From the NCBI RefSeq assembly GCF_040054535.1, contig NC_090794.1:2045501-2109500 (forward strand): a stretch of 64,000 nt of DNA. The letters are read 5' to 3'. The position numbers and the translations under genes were made by a program. The notes below the pieces were generated by a model. It was not told the DNA's origin. It ran no database searches and was given only the letters and a program-made list of their open reading frames with translations. The stretch is from Antennarius striatus. Its lineage: Eukaryota; Chordata; Actinopteri; Lophiiformes; Antennariidae. Shown one piece after another: positions 30,498 through 41,339 of this stretch (position 1 is the stretch's first letter; each line of letters begins with the position of its first letter).

Positions 30498-31185
30498 CCA
30501 GCTCTCACATGAATAAAATACGCATACATGTTTTATGCATACTGAAGAAGACATGTGGGTTCTGTCTGATTACATTTCAGCAAAGATTTTATGAAGATAA
30601 ACAGTTTAAAGGTCCATCCAGACTCAAAACTGTAATATCAGGTTGACATCATGGGATGATGAGCTCATAAATGAGATTGAACATGTGTTTGTAAAATTAA
30701 GCCAGAAACAGAATTAATCATTTTTATTCTATTACATGATTAATATTTTACTTTGAAGAATTTCACAAAATGTTCTGCCTCAATCTTCTTCTTCTTCTCA
30801 ATATCACACAAATAAAATCCAGGTCTGCTTCATAATCTGTTCAACTCCTCTGCAGCATGAGGCTAATTTATAGCCATCAAAAATGTAAAAATTATGTATT
30901 TATATTTTTATAATCAAAGAATAAACTATTTTCATCACACAGCTGATGTTTGTGTGTTTATTTATTCATCTTGAGCAACGCCTCCAGACGTGGGTGGAGA
31001 ACCACTCATGTGCTTCACCTGTGCGCCCTGTTGATTGATATATAAAACAGCTGATGGCGGCTCAGTGAGCCAGTCGACCCCATCGCTTCGGAGCTGGTCT
31101 GTCGGTGTGGGGTTTCACTTCCAAGTCCAGATACTGACTGGATTCTTCTAGTTTATTTTTGTCGTGTTTGGCTGATTCCAAACTG
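30498..31185. other. ttc32 3'UTR and upstream region of the first ZPAX-like gene
   Basis: The AATAAA at 30513-30518, 16 bases past the ttc32 stop, is a possible poly(A) signal; another lies near 30811. The distal half holds the egg-coat gene promoter elements listed next. No coding sequence is seen. Confidence 0.6.
31007..31053 (+). promoter_or_regulatory. TATA box with clustered E-boxes upstream of ZPAX-like gene 1
   Basis: TATATAAAA lies at 31039-31047, about 140 bases before the start codon. E-boxes CATGTG (31007-31012), CACCTG (31016-31021) and CAGCTG (31048-31053) surround it. Zona pellucida gene promoters are known to combine a TATA box with an E-box bound by the oocyte factor FIGLA. 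The assignment to FIGLA is inference. Confidence 0.55.
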
Positions 31186-34100
31186 ATGTGGCGGCTTGAA
31201 AGCGCGTAAGTTCATTTACACTCTTAACTTCCTCTATCCGCATCAATGATTCTAAATCCTGCCTCCATTCAAGTCTGCCATGGAGCTTGATGGCTGCGGT
31301 GATCGTGTTGAGTCAAGCAAGGCCAAATATAAAGCTCGATCCACGGTCAAGTAAGCCACGTGTTCACGCTTAAATCACTTCCCTGCTGCGCTTCAAGTCC
31401 TCACGGGCGTGTCCTCCTGACAGGCAGCGCGTTGAGGTCAGACTGCGCAGGTAACCTGATGAGGCTGTCGTGGGGCGAGGCGCTGGCCATGGGGAACGAG
31501 CTGGAGGTGGAGGCAATCAGTGAGTGGACTCATCTCCTCTCGCGGTGAGCTGGTGGTGGTTCGATGGCAGAAGTCATGTGTGATGTCATCCTCCCTCCAG
31601 ATGGCTCCCGCCACGTGGTTTTGACCCCCACCTTGGCCGCTCAGTGTGGGTACAGCATGGAGTCTGACCCCTGGGGTAACATCAGAATCTACACGTCCCT
31701 GATGGCCTGCTATGTGGACAATAAAGTACGCTGAACTCAGATCTTGTGTTTAATCTGGAGGTTATTGGGCTTCACCATCTGTCATTTAAGTGTCAAATAT
31801 CAAGTAAAATCTTAAATGTCTTGCCGTTTTAAACTACCTCGGATATGGAGGCATGAAGTACTAGGACAGAGTCTTAAACCATTTTTGCAGGAAGATACAA
31901 CGTTCGACGTCGGACTGAGACTCAAACTGTACAGCCGGACGTCCCCGGACGTGGTGAGTCACGACGTGAGGCAGACCTGTAGCTACAGCCGGTGGGCCTC
32001 CAGAGAGATCCTCTGCGACAGGAACTACATGGAAGTAGGTGGCTTAACATCGGATGGCTACCATTTTAGTGCGTCTGTGGGCATGAAAATAAACTGAATG
32101 CCCTGTCTAGGTGTCCAGATACGTGGCCACGCCTCACGCCAAAGGTGTAGCTAAAGCCCAGTCGAAGGACGACGACTCGAAGATTAACGCCATTCCTGAC
32201 GTGAGTGTTCAAACCGTTTAATGACGCTCTATTTTCTTTTGAAGGGACGATCAGGTTTTGTCTCATACTTTTTTATAGACCCAAAGTGCAGACCCTGGTA
32301 TCTGGAAAGTGACGTTCGATGCTGCAGAACCAGTGTCGATGGTGCAGAAGGAGGCGGAGCAGGCTGGCTACAGCGTCACGTCCACCTCAAAGCGTCTGGT
32401 GATGAGGAGTCCGTACAACACCGCCGAGACTCGTCAGGAGAACGTAAGACTCCAATCTTGGGTTTTTAATCTCGATCCTACTCGTGAATAATTAACCATC
32501 CCGTTCAGGTGGCGGGTATCCCCATGGAGGTCATCAAGGTGATCCTTTACCACAAGACGCCACATGGTTTGAGTCTGGTGAACATGGACGCTGCTTGTCC
32601 CACTGGTGAGTCGAGGTTCATTCTGACAGGAGGTACAAAGAAACTGGTGGACTGGTTGAGTTAAAGGTGACTTTTCCCATCAACAGGTGGCGTCCTCTTC
32701 ACTGAGGACGTGATCTCTTGGCACATTCCTCGCCGCGTGACTCCTCTGATCGATGGCAGCTTCAGGATCGCAGAAATGCACATGGGCATCAACGGGCAGA
32801 GGCTGGATCGGTCTCAGATGGCCAAGCGGGGGTATACGCTAGCCACCACGGACTTCCACATCGTCCTGGAGATGCCAGTGGGATCACCTGATGGATACTA
32901 CAAGGTTGGGAAGAGAGGGAAGATTTTCTGTGCAATGCTCTGGTCACTAGTTCATTTGCATGTTTTATTCAACATGTCATGAATAATTGCAGAGCCATGC
33001 CCCAGATTACCAATACCACATCACGTACACGCTGGAGCCCATGCTGGAGGTACTGTGGCGGAAAGAAAACGCCCATGATGACACCAGATACAAGGTTTTG
33101 TTTCCCATTACCACCCCGCTGATGCCTCGACCGCCTCACATCAAAGATGGTAAGACTCATCTCAAGAGACGAGGCTTGAGAAATTCAGGCTTGTGTGCTA
33201 ATGTCTGCCCCCTTTGCCCTTCAGATACTACCATAGAGGACAGATTGTTCCGTGTCCAGGTGGGAACATTCCTTCATGATGTAGAGCTGAGGAACATCAC
33301 CTTCTCCACTGGGGTTCTCACTGTGGAGGAGTGCAACGCCAAAGGATTCACCGTCCAGGAGCACAACTTCCCCAACGGATCCAAGAGCTTCTCTCTACAA
33401 GTGCCCTTTGAATCCGATGTAGTCCTCAAACATGTAAGGGCAATTATTCAAGGGTTGTTGTTGATACCTTGAGGTGTTTTCAGGGACTGACTTGCTTGCT
33501 TTGGTCAATCCACAGAATCCTGATCCCCTGGTCACGATCTACACCCTCTCCTTGATCTTCGGATTCATGGTCCTCCCTGAAGAGACTCCCTTTGCTCACC
33601 CGGTGGAGTTGCAGGCTTCTCTGCAGGATGTCGGTGAGGTCGCCTTGATTCTGTTCATCATACAAGGATTACCAGAATTGCATGTAAAATAATTCCCAGT
33701 TGCCTCAGGGTTTTACACTAAGACGTGTCTTCTCTACTCTTAGTGCTGCCCACCATCAGTGGCACCTGTGACCAGAACCAGTTCTATATCAGTGTGGAAT
33801 ACGGTAGTCAAGGCAGTAACTTCCAGACCATGGTGGGATCTCGTCAGCTAACGCCTGAGGTGTCGAGGAAAGAATACAACTTCCAAGAAAACGGCACAAA
33901 TTTCAGCCTCGTAGTTCCGTACAATGCCCCGGACACAGTTTTTGAGGTATGTCAGAATGGAAACAGTCACCTAAAATCATCTGCAGAGGATAACGAAACT
34001 CTTTCTCACAGTTTATGACCACACATTCAGTCAGAGCGAGACTCGACATACTTCTGTTCGATCCCAAAAACAACTGGCTGTTGGCTGATTTCTACCTGTC

Positions 34101-35671
34101 CTGCCACTTCCCCTTGACGACAACCAGTATGTAAATTATATAAAGATTGTCTCTCCATACTGCTGGACATTCCTGATCCTTTGTTGTCCACCTTTTCAGA
34201 GTGCTACCCCAATGGAACAATGACGGCTTTAGCAGTCAAGGTGGAGTCCGTGCCCAACCTCATCCCGAGTTGGCTGACACTGAAGGACAAGTCCTGCAAA
34301 CCAACGTTCAGCAATGATCGCTCAGCGTATTTCTCTTTCAGTGTCAATTCCTGTGGGACCACAAGAACAGTGGGTTTTACCATCTCTGAAGGAAATTATG
34401 TGCCTTTTTTGTGCAGTTATAATACTTTGTTTCTTTTTAGTTTTTTGACCACTACATGATGTATGAAAATGAGATCGGCCTGTATCACAACAACGAAGGA
34501 CCGTTTTACCACGACAAAGGAGTAGCGCGCACGTCACCCATTGATCCTGATTATAGGTGGGGAGATCAAGTCATTATCCAGAGACTGTAGAGCAACACAT
34601 CTGGGTTAATTACAGCAGAGTAGAAGTCGTGGCTGAACAGAAATCCTGTAGAACAGACCTCAGATCAGTTTGAGCCTGGCTGCACCTTCACTGTATTTAT
34701 GAATCTCCTTCAGGCAAACCATTTCCTGCATCTATGCTATCAACGAGACCAAAGCTGTCTCCTTCAGCTACCAACAACGGCTCGGCGAGCCCTCAGCAGA
34801 GATCGGCTCTGGCAGGCTGATGGTGGAGATGAGGCTCGCTGAAGGTGAGGTTCTTCTCGGGGTTTAACATTTAATCTCACTGAGGTTGTTTTTACTAAAG
34901 ACTCTCCTTCCAGATTCGTCGTACAAACTCTTCTACCAAGCAGAAGACTACCCAGTAGTCCGGTATCTGAGGCAGCCTCTGTACTTCGAGGTGGCCTTGA
35001 TGGAGTCCACCGACCCCCAATTGGAACTGGTGTTGGAGAACTGTTGGGCAACCCTTCATGAGGAGAGGACTTCATTGCCCAGCTGGGACCTCATTGTGGA
35101 CAAGTAACGCATGGCTTAAGCTAACAAACTTCAGTGTTTGCTTGCAAATCGGTTTCAATATTTTCTTCCTTCGCTAGCTGTGAGAACCGTGAAGACAAAG
35201 CTTTGACCGTCTTCCATTCCGTTGAGGGCGACGTCAGCATTTCGCTCCAGTCGCACATCAAACGCTTCTCCATAAAGACGTTTACCTTCACGAAAGATGA
35301 GGAGGTTCTGAAAGACGAGGTGAGGGCCCTGGTAGCCCATCTGTTCTTCCGCCAGGAACAACTGAGTACCCCGGCATAATGAAATCCTCTTGTCCAGATT
35401 TACGTCCACTGTGATGCCGTGATTTGCGATAAGAATAGCCAATCAGACGGCGTCTGCAAAGGGTGTGTTCGCCCTGCAGGTGGCGGTAGCTCCAGACAGC
35501 CAGAGATGAAAGGAGTGAAAAGAGGTACGTGAATATGAAAGCAGACTTGTTGAATTAAACCCTTTATGATATCGGTGATTGTTTCCAGAGCAAAGAAGTA
35601 TGGAATCCTCCAACCAGAGGCAGATCTCCTCCGGACCCATTCTTCTATTAAATACTGAAGACTCTGAATAA
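31186..35671 (+). CDS. ZPAX-like egg-coat glycoprotein 1 (21 exons)
   Basis: Putative egg-envelope (chorion/zona) protein. Exons: 31186-31205, 31274-31350, 31424-31519, 31601-31725, 31891-32034, 32111-32200, 32279-32443, 32509-32605, 32687-32904, 32993-33149, 33225-33433, 33516-33633, 33744-33946, 34012-34126, 34200-34369, 34441-34556, 34714-34844, 34914-35103, 35178-35319, 35398-35524, 35589-35671; 930 aa in one frame. A signal peptide (about 1-22) precedes roughly 590 residues of repeated cysteine-poor modules. The C-terminal ZP domain (about 612-880) shows CYPNGTMTALAV, CGT, MMYENEI and VHCDAVIC. A basic GVKR site near 893 may be the furin-type cleavage point. Length and long N-terminus fit ZPAX better than ZP2, ZP3 or ZPB. 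The stop codon lies in the AATAAA signal. Confidence 0.85.
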
Positions 35672-36434
35672 ACAGTTTCTTAAAACTTCTTGTCTACATC
35701 TGATGCTTTCTCATCCTGCTTTACATCAACATTAAATTATTTTCATCTTTGAAAAAGTTGAACATTAATTCTGTTTGGAGCAGCAAGAAACCATTTCATG
35801 AATTGATTGTGCATTCAGCTGCTTCCCTTTGATTAAGTTACCAACTAATATCCCAAGTACTCAAACCTCATGATCTAAATGGAAAAGTTCCATGCATTTG
35901 ATGCTTAAATTTAATACATGGTCTGTCTGCCTGGTAGGAAACAAAAATGCAATTTCTAAAGACCTGAATAGTTTGCGACTGAAGGTTTTGAACATGGGAA
36001 GCCCTCCTTTTAGCTTCCCAATCTTCCACCCAGGCCAGTACAGCTCAGCATAGTGGACCAATAGAAGCCTAGAATTGTGGATACCTTTATGGACATTTCT
36101 TTGGTATAAATTCTGATGTAAAAGAGCTGGGGGGGGGTTTTGTCATATGTTAACAGTGGTGTCTTATGTTGGAGTGACTGGTGTTACAGGGTGAGGGTTG
36201 TCTACCAGGCTTAACCATGAATAAACTGAGCAGCTCATGTTTTCAGACATTCAAGATCAGACATCGTTACCATCAGTAGTGAATGATTGGATGAAGGGTG
36301 TTGTCAATAACACAGACACCACAGAACTTCCTCTGAAGAGCAATTAGTTTAGCTCTACACTGAGAAGTCACCAAGATAGACTTCATCGTACTCCAGGGAA
36401 CTTGTTTAAAAAGAAAAAAGGGAAAATCTTTAGT
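35672..36434. other. Spacer between the convergent ZPAX-like genes
   Basis: The 763-base spacer holds the 3' ends of both genes. Both poly(A) signals overlap the stop codons at its edges, so nearly all of it should be untranscribed or read only by read-through. Nothing else is recognisable. Confidence 0.6.
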
Positions 36435-39400
36435 TTATTCATTTATTATTACAATGAGTCCTGATGACACGCGTCTAAAGCCGAGGTTGTCTGCAACAGC
36501 ACGTCTTTGACCTGTAGAGGAAATGGATGTATAAGCCGTTTTATGAACATTTGTTAGCCTGACCAGAGAAGTTCTACCTTTTATCAGGTTGTCCTGGTTT
36601 GAACAATCCTTCTTACAAGCTCCATCCAGCTGATTTCTGGCGTCACAGATCACCACGTCGCAGTGGACGAGGAGCTACGGCAGATTAAAAGATTCATGAA
36701 TTACAGCTTCAGGATTCTACAGCATTAGAAAAAGGCTGAAGTTACCTGGTGACCCAGGTTCTCTTGATCCTTGTCAAAGGCAAACATCAGGACCTCAAAA
36801 CGTTTGAAGTGAGAAGGATATTGGACTCTGGTGTCGACCCCAACAGGATGGAAAGTCACCTGGTACAGGTCCGTCGGGTTTACACAGCTGAGATTAAACC
36901 AGCACACATTCGCTCATTTTAATCATAATTGACATTGCCCTTATTTTATCCACATCTTTCCTTCCAGTAATAATATCCCGGTCCTGACTACATCTATCCT
37001 GAGGAGCCAGATTTATGGCCGGCATCAAGACGTTACCCATTGGTGATGAAGTTCCATCTGGGTTTGGACATCCCATCCTCGCCCAGCGTCGCCCAGCAGC
37101 TCTCCAGCTCCAGAGATACTCTGGGATTTGCCGATTTCAGTTCCACTTCAAAATACAGCGGCTGATGGAGGAACGTCGCTATGGGATAATCCTCATCGCT
37201 GTGAAACATGCTGTAGGAGGCGTCTGGGAAGAAGAACTTAAACTATTAAGACATGGATTTAATACCAAAGAACATCGACCCCAGTGTACTTTCAGGATGG
37301 TAACAGGAGACGCCCTCAGGAATTCTTACCCAAAGCCAATCTCAATGCAACCTGCAGTTTCCCTTTTGCATTCTCAGCAAACGGTTCACTCCTGCTAAGT
37401 CTGGGGTGAAAGGTCACGGCCTGAGTTCTGTTGATGCGGTAAAAGCACGAGACTTTCAACCTGAGGACAAAACACAAACCACAAGGTGAGACGTCAAAGT
37501 CCATGCCAACACGTGTGAAAACATGTGACGTCTGCAGCAACGCAAGTCAAATTAACCGATCAAACAGTTCTTCAACCGACTCAGTGTGTTCAAATCTTCG
37601 GACACTCACTCGTAGTCCGGCTCGTCCAGCTTCGATTGGAGCTCGTCCGGCAGAGAGATCTCGTTCTCATACACCATCATGTTGGGCAGGAACTTTAAAG
37701 AAATGAACAGAAGGAGTCTTTTTTTTGACATCACATCTCAGCGTCTGGAGGAGTTCAGAAGCTCGTTACCCTTCGGATCGTCCCGCAGGAACTCCCCGTG
37801 AAGACAAAATAAGCGAAGCGGTCGTCGCTGGAGGAAGGACCGCAGGCTGTGTCTCTGAGGGTCAGCTGAGCTGGGTTCAGACTGGGTACCGACTCCAGTT
37901 TCACAGCCAGGGCAGTCATGGTCCCGTTGGGATGACACTCTGCGTGACGAGGATCAGGCGTTATGACACGGTAAGAGATAAAATGTTCATTTTCACCAAC
38001 GAACCTGTCAGCGTTGAGAGGAAATTACAAGCCAAGGAGAACTGTTTGATGTATTCGTTGTTTTTTGGATTCCGTAGAGAAATATCCAGTCTGCCCTTGA
38101 TGGACGAGCCTTGAATAGCCTGAGATGGTCAGACATCAAGCAAAAATTAAATGAAGGATAAATTAAAATTTCGCCTAGATAAATCCCTGCATTTCATTAG
38201 GTTCAAAAAATAGACCTCGAAAGCAACATCAGGAGATGAAAACGGCACCGCAAAACCCGAGTGTGTTCCGTTCTCTATGACGCGGTACTGCCGAGCCAAA
38301 TCTGGGGTCAGAGTTCGTTTTCCCACCACGGTTTCAAAGTCGGAACCTTGGGCCCCGTATTTCACGAGGATGTAGAAGTATTGATCGTCGCAGTCGCCGG
38401 AAACCGAGGGACGACTTGAAAGATCTGCAGAGTAGGAAGAAAAATGCAGATTTAAAAAAAGATGTGTAGAAATTTAGCTTTGGGTTTATAGCCATGGTGA
38501 CATCCCTTCACTGATTCATACCTGCTAATTTATCTATTAATTTAGCTTCCAGGTAAGCAGTGTGAGAAAATGGGGCATGTTCTGGTAGAACCTCCAGACC
38601 AAACGTGAAGTGGAGAGAGTAGATAGTCGTTCCCGTTTCTTTCTGTTGGAGAATTCCAGCAAGATTTGCAGCAGAGTTTGGTGCGAAAATATTAGCCTCC
38701 CAAATCGAGAAAATGTACCTTTTGCTTAACGACACCATCTGTGAAGGGCACTTCAAGAGTGAAGACCTTGGACCTGCTGTTGGGGGACATGTGCTCCAGA
38801 ACGTTGTAGCCTCTGGCGTTACAGTCCGACACGGACAACACCTCTGGGGGGAAGGTGATGTTGATCAGAGACACGTCGGACACGAACGGTCCGAACAGCA
38901 CTTTGAACTTCCGCTCCTTGGGAACGGTGTCTGCGGAGAGGAAATCAAGGAATGAAGACAAGGTGAAGAACATTCTCGAATCACCAGGATGGAGCCGACC
39001 GGCTTACGGTCAGTCACTTGCAGAGGTCCAGTCAGTAACGGAGTGGTGATAGGGAAGAGGACTTTGTATCTGGTGTCCTCCTGAGAGCCGTTTTCAGTCC
39101 AGAGCAGCTCCAGCATCGGCTCGATGGAGTAGGTAGTGAGGTAGAGACCGTCCAGAATATGACTCTGCAAAAAAGATACTCCGAGTTGACACCAAAGCCC
39201 TGAAACCTCGTGTGTTTTCATCAATTTAGAAGCTCATTCAGTCGTAAAGTTACCCTAGTGCCACCCACCTTAAAATAGCCGCCAGCGGCCCCAACAGGAA
39301 TCTGTACAATGATGTGAGCGGCGTTGGCGGTCAGCGAGTACCGCCTGGCGGCCATTTCCGCCGGATCCAGCCTCTCGCCGTCGACGCCCATGTGTACCTC

Positions 39401-41339
39401 TTGCAGGTCGAACCGTCCCGAAACCAGAGGGTGGATGTTCCTCGGCAGGAACCAGGTGATGGTTTTTGGAGTGAAGGTAACACTTCCTGTTGACAAACAG
39501 GAAGTGTCAGTCGATTGTACCTTCATTCATACGCTCATCTGTTCAGTGACCGTTGGCTAAAGACTAGCCAACAAAATCAGACGACCCAACATAGTGTTTT
39601 AAGTCTAGTGTAGGAATTAATTGGACTAAAACTGACCCCCCCAGAGTGAAAGCATGACCTCAATGGAATCTCTCCAAACACCCTCATTACCCTCCATCCT
39701 CGGACAAGCAGCCGCCGCATCGATCCGAGTCGCCCGCCACCTCTTTTCAAACAGGACGGAAGTTTTTAGAACTGTCATGGGCACGCCCGCCACCTGTGGG
39801 CGGAGTTACAGAGCGTTTAACGGTCAGAATGGAAGATAAGTCCTAGAAATGTGGAAAATGTGGAGGCTGTAAATGAAACTAGAGTGGGTTTAACGCCGCC
39901 AAGTGGATTCCAGACCAACTAATCCATTTAAAGGCAACGTGATCGGATTATCTGAATCAAATTAAATTGATTACAGGCTGCCAGTGTAAGCAAGGAGTGA
40001 GTTATCTGATGGGCGAGACGTGACGTCACAGCTGTCTGGACGGGAAACCACTTGCATTCTGGGTGAAGGTCTCAGACGATGCCTTTGGACTCTTCAGGAG
40101 GAGTCTCCCAGCGGAGTTTGCAATCCCATAACCGTTCCTCTGGGCCTCCTTCACCGTCATCGTCTTCTCCTCCTCCTCCTCCGGATTGAAGAACACGAGG
40201 GTCGCGATTGGAGATCCCTTCTGCAAAAATCTGGCATTAGATACCGGAAGTTTTATTTTATTAATGACAAAATGAGCTCCAACCTCAGAATCCCGTTGAG
40301 GAACAGACTTGGTCTTCTCTTCTTGGAGGGGGAGCCTGGGGAGGGCGTAATCTCCTGCAGCCGCCATTTTCACCGAAACCTAAAAGCAAATCCACGCCAT
40401 GAATGATAACCTCACAACCGCATCAAACGACCAGCGCTGATGCTCCAATGGGAGATGAAGTCACTTATCATCCAAACCGCAACATGACCCCTCAGAGTGG
40501 GGGGAGCCATGTTACATTCGCTTGCCTCCATGAAGCTGCGGTCGCAGACGACCTCCCTGGAGGCCCAGTCGGGGTACCGACACGTCTCGGCCACCTTGAA
40601 CAGTTTGTCCTCAGACATCCGGTTCCCAGGCAGTCGAAGGAGTAGCTCGGTGGTGAAAACCTCGCCGTCCTGCGGACACACAGGAACCGGCCTCAACTGA
40701 TTTTTCACGGCACGCTTTTTTTGGCGCCACTTTACAAAACGACATCCCCAGGTTTGTTACCGCGCTTTTGGCGAAACAGTTTTGAAGGGAGGCGTAAATC
40801 TTGGCGTTCCCCAGGCGGTCTATCTTCATGCTGAAGCCGCACTGAGACGCCAAGCTGGGCGTGAGGAGGGTGGAGGAGTTGTCTGAGGAAGAGGAGGAGG
40901 AGGAAGGTAGTCAGACGCATCAAATGACGGGGAAAAAAGGAAATGCTATAGCTTATAAGTATATGTCTATCTATCTATCTTACCGACGACGGCAGCAACT
41001 TCCAGAGGTTTTCCTCCAAGCGGCCCGACATCCACACGCAAGATGTTCCCCAGACATTTGGAGCTGATCTCTGGGATTGAAATATCTAGATTAGCATGTA
41101 GCATGCATCTATATTAGCATGTAGTATAAAAATTACACTCTGATCCTGTTTGGGATCGAAAAAAAAAACCCCTACGTATAGGAGGCTTCTTCTGAGCCTC
41201 TGTGTTTACGAGCGTCGTCAGGAGAATCAACCACCTTAAAAAGGGAGAATCATCTTTAAAAGTGACAAAAAATATGGAGATCTGAGTGAAAGCGGAGGAA
41301 AAGAAACCAAACCAACCCCAATCCAGCTAAACGACCCAT
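36435..41339 (-). CDS. ZPAX-like egg-coat glycoprotein 2 (21 exons)
   Basis: Tail-to-tail paralogue of the gene at 31186-35671. Exons in gene order: 41339-41317, 41234-41176, 41070-40984, 40882-40761, 40669-40526, 40379-40284, 40220-40056, 39793-39691, 39486-39269, 39164-39008, 38930-38719, 38642-38522, 38424-38216, 38119-38005, 37939-37770, 37692-37610, 37460-37330, 37223-37037, 36887-36746, 36674-36578, 36511-36435; 905 aa in one frame. The signal peptide reads MGRLAGLG then WLILLTTLVNTEA. The ZP domain (about 611-865) shows CHPNGTMTALAV, CGT, MMVYENEI and VHCDVVIC. A basic QRR site lies near the end. Eight of 21 exons have the same length as in the paralogue and all intron phases agree. 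Introns 5 and 7 use GC donors. The exon-1 donor (GTTGGT) is weak and least certain. Confidence 0.85.
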
